Part shown: positions 1 through 10,226 of the stretch, in pieces
Layout of the letters: each line of letters begins with the position of its first letter
How positions within the stretch are numbered: position 1 is the stretch's first letter
Source: Gracilaria vermiculophylla
Lineage: Eukaryota; Rhodophyta; Florideophyceae; Gracilariales; Gracilariaceae
Length of the DNA stretch: 64,000 nucleotides
Direction: 5' to 3'
NCBI GenBank assembly: GCA_019155205.2
Contig: JAHNZQ020003148.1
Location: 1,094,544 to 1,158,543, forward strand
Notes under the pieces: model-generated
Seen by the model: only the letters and a program-made list of their open reading frames with translations
What the model was told of the DNA's origin: nothing
Database searches by the model: none
Program-made: the position numbers and the translations under genes

Positions 1-457
1 TCTCCACCTGCTTCGCACACTGCCGCCGCCCGACTGCGATGTGTGGTGTGACTGGTGTGTTGGAGACTACGCAGGAAACCTTGCGGACTGGAACAAGCGA
101 GTGGTTGTGCAACGGGGGGATGGATGGTTTGCCGGCACTGTTGACTACAGTCCCTTTCACCTTACCCACCAAGCCTGCGCGGAGAGTCTTAGAACCGCTA
201 GAAGAGTGGAGCCGGTTGTTGTAACTCGCTACGACGATTCTATCACGATGGCGTATGCCCTAGATAGCGAAAACAGCACAGTGACTGATGAAGATGGTCA
301 TACTCTAAACGCCAGGTTCCCCCAACAATGTCCCGTAGCTGTTGGAGCCTACAATTTGATATGGAACGGTGGGCAATGTCGAGAAAGAAAAGTAATGCCA
401 GCAGGCCTACATGCCTGCTCGTAAACTGCATAGGCTAGGGCAATGATCAGAGGCGTA
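1..457 (+). pseudogene. LINE (non-LTR retrotransposon) ORF2 fragment, 5' part
   Basis: A reading frame runs from about 41 to 424, passes through two in-frame stops, and then joins in the same frame to the RNase H motif found after the inserted gypsy element at 6749. The join is supported by the 5-bp target duplication GCGTA at 453-457 and 6749-6753, which shows that 457 and 6754 were contiguous before the insertion. I read this part as the region leading into the RNase H domain. By itself the segment has no diagnostic motif, so its identity rests on the continuation. It is open at the window start. It is a decayed copy, not a functional gene. Confidence 0.5.
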
Positions 458-988
458 TGTTGTGTGTTGAGTCACCAAGCCAGTTGTCGATGGCTGATAG
501 AGTAGTGGTAAAATTCCAGAGGTGGAATACTGGAATGGGATTGGTTGGAGTTGGTATCACCGGAGACGATGATTGGTTGATGTAGGAGACCAATGTTGAT
601 GATTGGTCGATGAAGTTGATGAAGTGATGATGATTAGTTGATGAGATGTTGAGATGGTTCTTGACGACTAATAAACAGATACCAGCCTCGCCTTCACACT
701 GACCAGAGGTGCGGTAGGTGAAGAACGTAGACCCTTGTAGTCGGGGAGGTAGATGTGGTGAGGTAGAGCAGGTTGAGAGGTGGTCGTCTCTGGCTGACCA
801 AAAGTAGCGATCAGCTCAGGTTTATATAGACTAGATTCGCACAGCGAGTGAGTGTTAGTATTTCAAGAAAAAAGAAATCTAGCCAATAACATTCTAAGAT
901 GTGGGTGTAGAAATTAAAACATTAAAACATTTTTAAAAAGAATACAGCAAGGTAGCATTAGTGCCACGTTTCATCAGGCGGCATGACA
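458..988 (-). repeat. 3' LTR of the Ty3/gypsy element
   Basis: This 531-bp LTR begins TGTTGTGTG and ends ATGACA on the plus strand, so in element orientation it begins TGTCAT and ends AACA. It matches 5659-6748 once the inserted solo LTR is removed, with only scattered differences. A TATA box (CTATATAAAC on the minus strand) lies at about 820-831. Confidence 0.93.
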
Positions 989-1004
989 GTCCCCCATAGC
1001 TTGG

Positions 1005-4000
1005 TTAGAGTTTGAGAATTTTTTTTGCACGTTTCATTACGTTTGATTGACGACGTCGTTTGAAGTAGGCGCGAACCTTTGAAGGAACATCTTCAAACAT
1101 TATCAGTAGAGGTTCCCAAGAGTCTCCGTTTAAAGTTAGACCTTTCCATACGACAAGGACTTCGAATTCTCCATCATGGTCGCGAACGTCTTTGATCTTG
1201 TCAACCGAATACCAGATACGGTCAGAGAAGTCAGCAATCTCTTGCATCTGAGCAGGTGTACCAACAAGGCCATCCACATAAGGTTTGATTCGAGAAATAT
1301 GTATATCCTCAGTATCTTTCGTCACCAAATGTTCGACCTTGAAAGTAAAGTCTGACAGAGCTTGAATTATGCGTCGAGGTCCAACCCAATTTGCGGACAT
1401 CTTCGTTTGAGGTCCACAAGTACGAGCGACAACAACATAGTCACCGACAACAAGATTGCATGGGTAAACACCGGTGCGAGCATTGTGACGAGCAATTGAT
1501 TTCTTACGAGAGTTCGGCAACGTCGTGTTGACGGACTTGTGCATCTCGTCCAGAGATTTCTGTAACTCGTCAATTTTGAGCAACTGGATAACTCGAGTTT
1601 CATCCAAGTTCGTAGCAACAACGTAGTTGATGTTGGAAAGTGCGATACTGAGTGGATTTCCAGAAGGTATACCAGTGTGGACTGTGATAGGAGCCTTGTT
1701 ACCAAGTCGACGTGCCGGAGTATTATTGATGATACTCAATATCGCTGGCACGGTAGTAGGCCATTCTGCTTCGGGTATCTTGAACTCAGCGCTGAAAGCA
1801 CGCATTACTCGGAGTACTTGCTTACACACAGCTTCTACTGTACCGTTTGACCACGGAACATATGGGTAGAGAAGTTGTGCTTGGCACCGAGAGAAGAGGC
1901 AAAGATTTCCACCATTTGATTCTTGAAGTGGGTGCCTTGGTCAGAAAACCAATGAAGAACTTGAACGAACGTGGTGAAATATTCCATGAGTACTTCGGCG
2001 GTAGTTTCAGCATCGGCAGATTTATATGATCGAAGAAAGCAATAGCCTGAGAAGTCGTCTTTGAGTATGAGTATATACTCTCTCTGATTGGATGAATCTC
2101 CGACATATAGATAGTCAAAGTGCAATAGTTCGCAGACCTTATCAGCGTGAATCTGAGATCCAAGAGTTCGTCTGACCTTGTCGACATTGGCAGATAGCAA
2201 ACATACTAAGCAACCATTGACAAACGCTTTGATGTCTTCTTTTATGTTCTTCCAGTACATTTTCTCCTTAATGATTTCGCAAGTAGTAGTGTACCCACGA
2301 TTTCCAGAAAATCCAAAGTGAGCAGAAACAGCGATACGAAGCTGAAGGTCTTCGTCATCAGCGGGAATGTACAGCTGTCCATTAGAGTCATACCATAAAT
2401 CCATTTCATCAGATACTAACTTGTATCCTTTGTGTTCAGGAGGCGGATTCTTCTTCTGAGAAGCGGCGATGACTTCGAGAGAGGGGAGTTCAGGTTTGTC
2501 TTCAGTAAGAAGCGGGACCTTGATTGCACTCACACGAAGAGCAGGAGCGGTTTCATATCCAAGAGCTGCCCAACGGGTAAGAATATCTGCCCAGACGTTA
2601 CTTTCACCAGGTATGTGTTCGATAGTGAAGTTGAACTCAGCAAGTCGAAGAGCCCAACGTTGAACCTTGTGAACCACATGTCGAGCAACGTTCGAGTTGA
2701 GTCTTGTAGTGAATAACATGTACAAGATGTTTTTGTGATCCGTGAATAGAGAGAATTCACATCAAGCCACTAAGATATGAGATAGTCGTACAACAGAAGC
2801 AACTATTGCATAGGTTTCTTTCTCGGGCATTGTCCAGCGAATAGATGAACCACGAAACGTACCGGAAACAAATCCTACTGGAAAGTGTTCCCAGGTCTGC
2901 GGAGCTTTCCCAGACTTAAATTCTCGTTGAGTGACCTGCGTCAGTACTCCGGACCAGTGAGGTTCCGATGCGTCGGTGAAGAGACAAAGTCGTTTTTCAG
3001 GGTCAGCAGTAGCTAATGTAGCTTGTTCTTTGATCGCATCGATGAGTCGTTGAAATGCATCTTGGTGTGCATCCCCCCACGACGAGACCGGGCGGTTGAA
3101 GATACGAGTATTTTTCCTACACCCATATTTGGAATAATTATCTTCCAAGAGATCATGAAGTTTTGAAATGAGAAGCGAATAATTTGGTATTGCCGTTCGC
3201 ATCCAATTAGCACCGTGAACCAATTCCATTAATGCTCCGACAGTAGTAGGTGGAGACATTTCGGTGAGTGCCTCGTATTGGCGAGGGTGAAATTTAACAC
3301 CATTTTTGTTGATTATGCGCCCACAGAACTGAACTTCATTTGTAGTAAGTTTGCACTTGGTCGGATTCAGCTTCAGTCCTTTGTCTCGACAGACTTCAAA
3401 TACTGCCAGCAATTTTTCAAGCAATAACGAAGCGTCTGTAGCATGTCCCAATAGATCATCAAGATAGATAAGTAGATCCAAGTCGCCAAAGAGTGACTCC
3501 ATGGAAGACTGAAAATAAGCAACAGCAATAGTTGCGCCATGTAGAACCCTATTCGGTGTATAAACGCCAAAAGGTGTATGAAATGATTGACATTCACGCG
3601 ATTCAGCAGGCAATGGGAATTGCCAATAGCCATGAAGAAAATCCAAGTTAAACCAAATTTTGGATTCATTTAGCTTATCGAGCATAGGATCAGCGTGAGG
3701 CATCGGCCACACGGTTTTCTTGGTCTGAGCATTGACAGGGCGAAGGTCGACGGTAAATCGAAATCCTTCTTTTCCAGGTTTGGGTACGACAAGAGGAGCA
3801 CATGCCCATTTGGATTCATTGTTTCGCTTAATGTAGCCAGTATCAATTAATTCTTCCACTTTCGATTTCAGGAATGTAAGTTGTTCTGGCGAATATGTGC
3901 GCTTACAAACTTTGACAGGACGAGTATTACCCTCGAACTCAATGTTCATTGGCTCAACCTCAACAGGTGGGTTTTGGCCAAGTTTCACGCGGAAAATATC

Positions 4001-4330
4001 CTTGAACTCAGTCACAAGTTTCTTAAGCGTCGGAACAAGATCCTTGGGTAGGTGTTTGCATGCACGGGTGATCATAGAATCGAGAGCTTTTTCGATCTCA
4101 TTCTTGTCTTGAATACCAACACGGACATCCTTGTAATCAATGTCGTCTCCATCTTTTAGCGAAAAGCTTCCATTAGACATCATACTGCAGATACGTGATG
4201 GCTTGATAACAGACTTTTCCAGATTGATTTCATCCGATAGCAATGTCATTCCAAGTTTTCCAACTTTAGAAGATTCATCATGAACTTGTAAATCGCTATA
4301 GTCAATTGAAGAAAAGCGATCGATGTTGTC
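1005..4330 (-). pseudogene. pol: pol of the Ty3/gypsy element (RT, RNase H, integrase, chromodomain)
   Basis: Reverse transcriptase occupies about 3900-3200, with YLDD at about 3460. RNase H follows (TDAS near 2970). The frame is then broken by an in-frame TGA at 2762-2764, directly before the conserved TDHK motif. The integrase zinc motif near 2300 has Asn where the second His is expected (SGNRGY). The integrase core shows its first Asp (HFDYLYVG), its second (SDQGTHF) and its Glu (WSNGTVEAV), but one base is missing near 1865, so the Glu lies in a different frame. The C-terminus (about 1215-1040) is a chromodomain (VLVVWKGL...SWEPL), which places the element in the chromovirus lineage. The 5' limit of pol is approximate because another frameshift lies near 4385. 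Confidence 0.9.
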
Positions 4331-4350
4331 GGCTAGAAAGTCTTTGACGT

Positions 4351-5615
4351 TCAGACCAGAGTGTACCAGAAATGGATTTCCAAGTATGATTTCACCAGCA
4401 CAGGCATTTCCAGGTCGAACATGATTATCGTTATTTGAGCAGAACCTTCTGAGTAGATAATGTGTACATCGACGGCCTTAAGTTCCTCAGGTTTTGACAG
4501 CAATCGTGTAGGTAAATAAATACCTTTATCGCCAAGAAAATTGACAATAGTTTCGGATATTGCATCACTGTCAGCACCAGAAGCAATGCGACATGCAAAC
4601 TTGAAACCACTGAGTTCAGCTTGAACAACAGCAGTACAGTCGCTTGAATTGGTAGAAATTTCAGCCTGACATTCTGGTGTACCGACAGGTTTTGAGCCAA
4701 CCAAAGCAGATACACTGGGTTTTTTCTCTTGTTTCTTCTTCTCGCGATACTCTTCCAGAAACTTCTTCGCTTGCTCTTTTGTAGTCTCAGAGCAGTCCTT
4801 GACAAGGTGTTTTTCATTATAAGCAGGGTTTAAACACAAAGGCAAAGATTTCGATTCTTTGCTCGCGTTACTACTCCTGAAAGCCTTGGAGGAAGCTCCC
4901 TTGCTCTTTTCAGCCGGTGATTGGCCAACAGAAGGTTTCTTGTCATTCTTACTCGAAGTATCTCGATTCTTGTTTCGAGATTGTAAGTACCTTCGTAATG
5001 GTTGAGCTTCTTCGAATATCTCAGCTTTGTCTGACAAGAAATCCATGAAGCCAAAGTAATCGTTCTTCAGCTCAGCTTTATCCAACTGTAGAGCATCTTC
5101 GACACGTGTCTTGAGCTGAGGAGGTTGCAACACAGAAATTATATGTTGAATAGCAGCTTTTTGAGAAGTCTCCACAAATTTCCAACCACGTTTCTCACAA
5201 AGCTCCAAATAAGAGGCAGACAGCATGAGAATTCGTAGTCGAGCATCAGATTCATTCGCATCAAGTTTGACATTACGCTTGACGTCAGCCAGTGCAGATT
5301 CAACAGAAACGGTTCTCGAACTTCCAGATAACTCTTCTAGCTTGTTCTTAATAACAGCTTCTATGATTGTCCAACCTGCGTAATAGCAGCGCCAAATACT
5401 CTTGCCCGAATAAGAGATTTCAAGTACATAGCAGGAAAGCAGGATCGAAATGATACAGCTGTAAGCCCAGGTTGCCCATTGATAGCGTCTTCATAAGCTT
5501 CTCGATCAGCTAAGAAGTCTTGGACTGCCTTGCAAGAGATGGACGTGATCCTCGGTGCTTGAGTCGGTGCGAAGAGATGTGCACGATTTCCAACGTTGTT
5601 TCCTTGATCACCCAT
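4351..5615 (-). pseudogene. gag: gag-protease of the Ty3/gypsy element
   Basis: An ATG at 5615 starts the gag frame, which stops at 5361. A second frame (5226-4351) holds the C-terminal part: a Lys/Ser-rich linker, a degenerate zinc knuckle in which the second Cys is Tyr (CLNPAYNEKHLVKDC, about 4800-4845), and a retropepsin-like segment near 4560-4610. The expected catalytic Asp-Ser-Gly reads Ala-Ser-Gly (RIASGADSD), so the protease should be inactive. A frameshift near 4385 separates it from pol. The gag identity rests on position, the zinc-knuckle pattern and the downstream protease. Confidence 0.8.
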
Positions 5616-5658
5616 GTTGACGTTAACCGACTTACTGCGCGCAGCTAGCAGTTTGAAC

Positions 5659-6748
5659 TGTTGTGTGTTGAGTCACCAAGCCAGTTGTCGATGGCTGATA
5701 GGGTAGTGGTAGAATTCCAGAGGTGGAATACTGGAATGGGATTGGTTGGAGTTGGTATCACCGGAGACGATGATTGGTTGATGTAGGAGACCAATGTTGA
5801 TGATTGGTCGATGAAGTTGATGAAGTTATGATGACTAGTTGATGGGATGTTGAGATGGTTCTTGACGACTAATAAACAGATACCAGCCTCGCCTTCACAC
5901 TGACCAGAGGTGCGGTAGGTGAAGAACGTAGACCCTTGTTGTGGTACTGTCAGCCCTCCTGTCGAGGTAGTAAAGCACAACGTCCGTTAGGAGTTTTTGG
6001 TGACTCCAAAGGCGCGTGTTCCTAAAGGTGGTCTCCGGTATCCGCTGTCGCGAGCCGGGGGAATTCTGAAAGGGATCCGCAAACACCAAGCGGAGGGGGA
6101 GGTTCACTGGGCGGACAATGCTCCTACAGGCGCTGCTATGATGCGACCTGGGGATCGGCGGCTTAGAAACCTGCGTGAATAGACAAGAGACTCCAACCGG
6201 AAAAATGTAGAAGAAGACTCAAGGGTGCTTGTCTTTACTTCCCCAGAGGTGGAGCTCAACCGACAGGTTAAATATCAAGCCGGGAGCCCGCCTCGGCAGG
6301 TCTCACTACTGTGCTAATTACCTGCATAAAATATCTAAAACAAATAATAAATTCTACCGTACCTTAAGGATACTGTAGCGCACGCGGACAATATTATGCA
6401 CCACGTGGTCCAGCTAATAAATTACGAACCCTCCTTAGGAATACTATGCCTTAAGGCCAAACCACCATAATTCCGTAGGAGCCACTGTACTACACTTGTA
6501 GTCGGGGAGGTAGATGTGGTGAGGTAGAGCAGGTTGAGAGGTGGTCGTCTCTGGCTGGCCAAAAGTAGCGATCAGCTTAGGTTTATATAGACTAGATTTG
6601 CACAGCGAGTGAGTGTCAGCATTTCAAGAAGAAAAAATCGAGCCAATAAAATTCTAAGATGTGGGTGTAGAAATTAAAACATTAAAACATTTCTAAAAAG
6701 GATACAGCAAGGTAGCATTAGTGCCACGGTTCATCAGGCAACATGACA
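5659..6748 (-). repeat. 5' LTR of the Ty3/gypsy element, interrupted by a solo LTR
   Basis: Removing the 555-bp solo LTR at 5940-6494 and one copy of its CTTGT duplication leaves 530 bp that match the 458-988 LTR. The LTR's TATA box lies at about 6580-6590 on the minus strand, so the insertion is between the TATA box and gag, within the transcribed part of the LTR. Confidence 0.92.
5940..6494 (+). mobile_element. Solo LTR, family A (TGTGGTACTGTC...), with target duplication
   Basis: This 555-bp unit starts TGTGGTACTGTC and ends GTACTACA, giving TG...CA ends and a short inverted repeat. It is flanked by a perfect 5-bp duplication, CTTGT (5935-5939 and 6495-6499). No coding sequence or internal region is present, so it is a solo LTR left by LTR-LTR recombination. 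Related copies lie at 23940-25402 (split), 25403-25690, 25724-26226, 57494-58358 (split) and 63790-64000. No internal region of the parent element is seen in the window. Confidence 0.88.
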
Positions 6749-7452
6749 GCGTAGAAGCAATGACCGGCCGATTCCACGGAGTTGTTCGATGCTTTACCGA
6801 CTCCCATGCACTGATGGAAGCCATTCAAGGCAACTTGAAAACCCAATGGAGTACTCTGCAGCGGCTTGCACATTTACTCTTTTACTTGTCCTAATAACGC
6901 CAGGTCCACCTGTGTTGGGTGCCCAATCATTGTGGATTCCAGCAGCATGACTTTGTATATGCCTTGGTAAAGTCCAGACTTGGGCTGCCGCTGCTGGCGC
7001 AAATAGAAGTTCCTATCGAATACGCTGATGTGAAGGCCCGCCTTAAAGGAGAGCGTAGCCGCCGCAGTATAGCCTCTCGATGTGATTTGTCGGCCTACAG
7101 TGAGAACGAGGCTCGAAAGGCCGAGGTCACGCTCGCCCAGTTTTTTTCGGGCCATGTACGGTCGCTGCATCCTGTTGCATCGTATATGGACGGAAAAACG
7201 AAACGGTGCGAGTGTGGCACCAACGTCAAGAAAGACATTGAACACGTGCTGTTTCGGTGTGCTCTGACCAACCAGTCCAGCAGGGACGAAATAATCTCGC
7301 CAGGGAAACAAAGAGGTAAGACGGTAACAAAAATGGTTCGACAATGGCCGTCAAGACTTCTGGCCTTCTTAAATAGAGAAAATTATGTTGAATATTTTCC
7401 CCAGCTTCTTGTAATAAAAGGAGCTGCGCCACAGTAAAGAAGAAGAAGAAAA
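6749..7452 (+). pseudogene. LINE ORF2 fragment, 3' part with RNase H, Cys-His motif and A-rich tail
   Basis: The frame that starts at 6752 encodes the RNase H segment VVRCFTDSHALMEAIQ, then breaks near 6890. A second frame resumes with the RNase H motif WVPNHCG (about 6920) and continues to 7437. It carries the C-x-C...H-x4-C motif (CECGTNVKKDIEHVLFRC, about 7207-7260) typical of the C-terminus of RNase H-bearing LINEs. The frame ends just before an A-rich tail, GAAGAAGAAGAAAA (about 7439-7452). With 1-457 this is one LINE copy split by the gypsy insertion. The internal stop and frameshift mark it as inactive. Confidence 0.75.
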
Positions 7453-7472
7453 TGTGAGAGGTATCTGTTTGT

Positions 7473-7864
7473 GAGTGGCCGGCGCGCTCACCAGATTTGA
7501 ACCCAATCGCAAACGGTTGGGGACTGCTGGCGAAGATGGTTTATGCGCTTGGAAGGCAATTTCAGACAGTTTTTAACTCAAAAACTGTATTAAAAATTGC
7601 TGGAAATGTTTACCAGTTTTAACTGTGGAAAAGTATATCAACTCGATGCCGAAACGATGCATTAGCGTTATAGAGGAAAAAGGGTGCAAAATAAACTATT
7701 GAGCGTCGCGCAGTAAAGATTTGTTATTGATGCTCATATGTTTTTGAAACTGTGTTTTGACTTTACATTTTTCTGAAACCTATTTTTGTAGGCGTACAGT
7801 ATTAAGTACATTTGGTAGTTTTTTTGAGATTTCACAGCATGTCGTATGTTTTTGAAACAGTCTG
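7473..7864 (+). mobile_element. 5'-truncated Tc1/mariner element remnant
   Basis: The segment aligns with the 3' third of the Tc1 element at 60462-61740, from the motif before the catalytic Glu through the terminal inverted repeat ending GAAACAGTCTG. The catalytic Glu is replaced by Ala (NPIANGW instead of NPIEKVW) and no frame is intact. The 5' two thirds are missing. The truncation point lies about 20 bp after the LINE A-tail, so the LINE may have landed in this element and the missing part may lie left of the window. Confidence 0.8.
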
Positions 7865-8717
7865 TCTAACGTTACTACGGCGTGCGCTTTGCTGCGCGAG
7901 CAAGAACTGCACACATTAACAGCACATGCATTCACCTTTAGAGCGTCAGCGGCGGGGCAAAGCCGTTGTCCAACTTGTTGGAGCTACTTGCCGTTCGTTC
8001 GGGGTCAGTGGCGGCGAACGCTGTCAGCTCGCAATGTCCGTCATGTACGCAACTCAATATTTGCTGCCTTGAGACATGGTGAGCATTGCAAAACAATGTC
8101 ACGATTGCATTGCGTTGTAGATGTGTATGAATGTTTTCATGCTACTGCCGATCAAAGCAAGCTCAACGGCTTGCGGAGCCAAACCACTGCCATCAATTGC
8201 TGAAACAAACGACGTTCGGCCACGGTTGCGTACAGGGGTGCGGCACTCATGCTCTAACACAACGTTTTGGGCAGTGCAAACAGTGCTTTAAAACGAGGTA
8301 TGACTGCACCAAGTGCAATCGACGGACACAGCCGGGGTGCGGGAGGGCACCGTCTCGTCCGAGACGCAAAAAAAACGAAACATGCGCATTCATGCGCTCT
8401 GCAGCCCACTGTGTTGCATGCTTGACGCAAACACGCTATCCGTGGCGCACACGAGTTGTGCCATGGCGCAAAAGCGGAGCGCGATCTTGGGCGCAACGTT
8501 GGGCCATGGGCGCGTGGGCGCCGAAGAGCGACGCACGCGGAGAGGCGCGGCGGGGAGAGAGGGTGGGGAAGAGGCAGGTTAAAGGGGGCGGCGAGTGCGC
8601 GCAGGGGCGGCGCGGGGGTGGCGCAGGGGCGACTTAAGCGCGGCGGCCGTTTAAAAACGCGAGGTCGCGGCATGCGGTACAGCCGCCGCGCGCGTGCGCA
8701 CTCTCGCACCGCTGTGC
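7865..8717. other. Intergenic transition into the GC-rich gene island
   Basis: I see no supported gene here. Base composition rises sharply at about 8450. Open frames up to 168 codons exist on both strands but have no recognisable domain and look like chance frames in GC-rich DNA. The last few hundred bases should hold the promoter of the thioredoxin gene that starts at 8718. Confidence 0.5.
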
Positions 8718-8831
8718 ATGGATCGACGCGCCGCCTTCGCCGCGGCGACGCCGCTCGCAGCGTCGCGCGCCGCGCACGCGCACGCGCACGCGCGCGCGCG
8801 CCTCTCGCCGCGGCGCCCCGCGGCGACGGCG

Positions 8832-8880
<49 letters not shown>

Positions 8881-9267
8881 CGGGCGGCGCGCGCGCGAGT
8901 GAGCCGGTGCAGCTGCTGAGCGGCGCGGAGCAGTTCGACGAGGCGCTGCGCGCGGCGGCGCCGCAGGCGCTGACGGTGGTGAAGCTGTTCGCGCCGTGGT
9001 GCCGGTCGTGCCGCGCGCTGGCGCCCAAGGTGAACCGGCTGGCGCGCGAGTTCCCCGGCGTGCGCTTCTTCAAGGTGGACGCGGCGCGCGACCGGGCGCT
9101 GTGCGCGCGGCTGCGCGCGGCCAGCATGCCCACGTTCATCTTCTACCACGGCGGCGGCGGGCGCGAGGTGGCGCGCGTGTGCTGCGGGCCGCTGCGCGCG
9201 CACCTGCTGCGGCGCACGCTGCAGCAGTGCGTGGACGGCGTGTGCGCGCTCGACGACGCGCCGGCGT

Positions 9268-9299
<32 letters not shown>

Positions 9300-9311
9300 G
9301 CGCGACGCTGA
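8718..9311 (+). CDS. Thioredoxin with N-terminal (probably plastid) targeting leader
   Basis: This encodes a 197-residue thiol-disulfide oxidoreductase. The first ATG in the frame is at 8718. Residues 1 to about 60 are Ala/Arg/His-rich with almost no acidic residues and include a long GCG-encoded Ala tract, which resembles a plastid transit peptide. The thioredoxin fold follows: the FAPWCRSC active site has Cys95 and Cys98, and the cis-proline motif SMPTFIFY is present. The family usually has WCGPC; WCRSC resembles atypical plastid thioredoxin-like proteins. The C-terminus adds a Cys-containing segment (QQCVDGVCALDD) and a Pro-rich tail. The stop codon is only 3 bp from the stop of the convergent gene at 9315. 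Function as a thioredoxin is well supported; the compartment is inferred. Confidence 0.85.
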
Positions 9312-9314
9312 GCG

Positions 9315-9677
9315 TCAGAGCCAGTCGCGCAGGTGGTCGGCCAGCGCGTCCGGGCAGCTGGTGGAGAAGTGGTCGACGCGGCGGCCGGCGCGGAAGACGA
9401 TGAAGGTGGGCACGCTGCGCACGCCCAGCGCGCACAGCGTGCGCGCGCCGTCGTCGTCGCGCGCCACGATGAGCTCGGCGAAGCGTGCGCGCGCGGCGTG
9501 CGCGACGGCGGCGCGCTCGAACGGGCGGCGCACGCGCGCGCACGCGCGGCAGCCGCTCGCCGACACCTTGACCACGGCCAGCGGCGCGTCGGCCGCCAGC
9601 GCCAGCACCTCCTCCGCGCTGTGCGCGCGCCGCGGCGACGCCGTCATCACGACCGCACTCGCAAACGCCGCACGCAT
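9315..9677 (-). CDS. Small thioredoxin-like protein
   Basis: This encodes 120 residues from the ATG at 9677; a second in-frame ATG is at codon 11. The fold is recognisable from LAVVKVSASGCRACARV (redox Cys43 and Cys46), a mid-domain acidic strand (ELIVARDDD) and the cis-proline motif RSVPTFIVF. The usual Trp before the first Cys is Gly here (SGCRAC), which should alter redox potential or partner choice. No clear targeting leader is visible with this start; an upstream non-ATG extension is open but not supported. It is tail-to-tail with the thioredoxin at 8718-9311, 3 bp apart. It may be a divergent paralogue of that gene, although the active sites differ. Confidence 0.7.
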   Translation of the reverse strand: MRAAFASAVVMTASPRRAHSAEEVLALAADAPLAVVKVSASGCRACARVRRPFERAAVAHAARARFAELIVARDDDGARTLCALGVRSVPTFIVFRAGRRVDHFSTSCPDALADHLRDWL

Positions 9678-10226
9678 GGCGGCGACGGCGGGCGACGGCG
9701 GGCGGGCGACGGCGGGCGGGCGGGCGGGCGGACGGGCCGGCGGCGGGCGACGCGCGCGGCTGCGACAAGCACGGCGCGCTGCGGGTGCGGGCGCTTGGCC
9801 ACAGCAGCTACTGCAGTAAAACAGCACAAACGCTGCGCTTTTTTTCAACGCACTCCCAAAAAACTAAACAAAAACAAAAAAAAGGGCGGCAGCACGACCA
9901 ACGCGTGTGGCCACCGCCGGCACCAATGGACGCGCCACCACCCGCCCGGCCCCCTTCTCCAGCGTCATGTACCCTTCTCGCGCGTAGCCTTCTCGCGCGT
10001 GGCCTTCTCGCGCGTAGCCTGCTCGCCCGTGGCCTTCTCGCCCGTGGCCTTCTCGCGCGTGGCCTTCTCGCCCGTGGCCTTCTCGCGCGTAGCCTTCTCG
10101 CGCGCAGCCTTGTCGGCGCAACGCTTCGGTGGCGCCAGCGTGCGCGCACCGGCGCGCGGCGCAGTGCACGTGCGCCCACAATCGGTGGCACAGTGCAGCG
10201 TGCGCCCACAATCGGCGCGCGCCCCA
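9678..10226. other. Intergenic region between thioredoxin-like gene and cystathionine gamma-synthase
   Basis: Both neighbours are on the minus strand, so this is upstream of the thioredoxin-like gene and downstream of the synthase. It contains an A-rich stretch (about 9838-9895), a 15-bp minisatellite (9973-10107) and a repeated 16-mer, GTGCGCCCACAATCGG, near 10169 and 10200. No gene is supported. Confidence 0.6.
9973..10107. repeat. 15-bp minisatellite, nine tandem units
   Basis: Nine head-to-tail units follow the pattern CCTTCTCGCSCGTRG, covering exactly 135 bp, with a decayed tenth unit after it. Variants are single-base changes (G/C at position 10, A/G at position 14). Because the unit is a multiple of three, minus-strand frames read a repeated five-residue pattern (REKAT/GEKAT), but this does not belong to a supported gene. 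Confidence 0.9.

Larger units (their letters stand above)
453..6753 (-). mobile_element. Ty3/gypsy chromovirus retrotransposon, complete but degenerate
   Basis: The element (458-6748) is bounded by two copies of a 531-bp LTR that start TG and end CA, and is flanked by a perfect 5-bp target duplication, GCGTA (453-457 and 6749-6753). On the minus strand the order is 5' LTR, gag, protease, reverse transcriptase, RNase H, integrase with chromodomain, polypurine tract, 3' LTR. The tract next to the 3' LTR reads TATGGGGGAC on the minus strand (about 989-998). The sequence after the 5' LTR starts GTTCAAACTGC, not the usual TGG of a tRNA primer site, so how it primes is unclear. It interrupts a LINE fragment. 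Its 5' LTR is interrupted by a solo LTR at 5940-6494. Several disabling mutations show that it cannot move by itself. Confidence 0.93.

Noticed and set aside
1835..2764. Programmed stop readthrough or frameshifting in the gypsy pol, or a variant genetic code with TGA as sense
   Set aside because: The breaks lie inside RNase H and integrase and not at a gag-pol junction. Most host genes here (both thioredoxins, CGS, TRM61, kinase) end with TGA exactly where their families end, so TGA is a stop.
9973..10107. CRISPR-like array
   Set aside because: The repeats are contiguous 15-mers without spacers, in a eukaryotic gene island.
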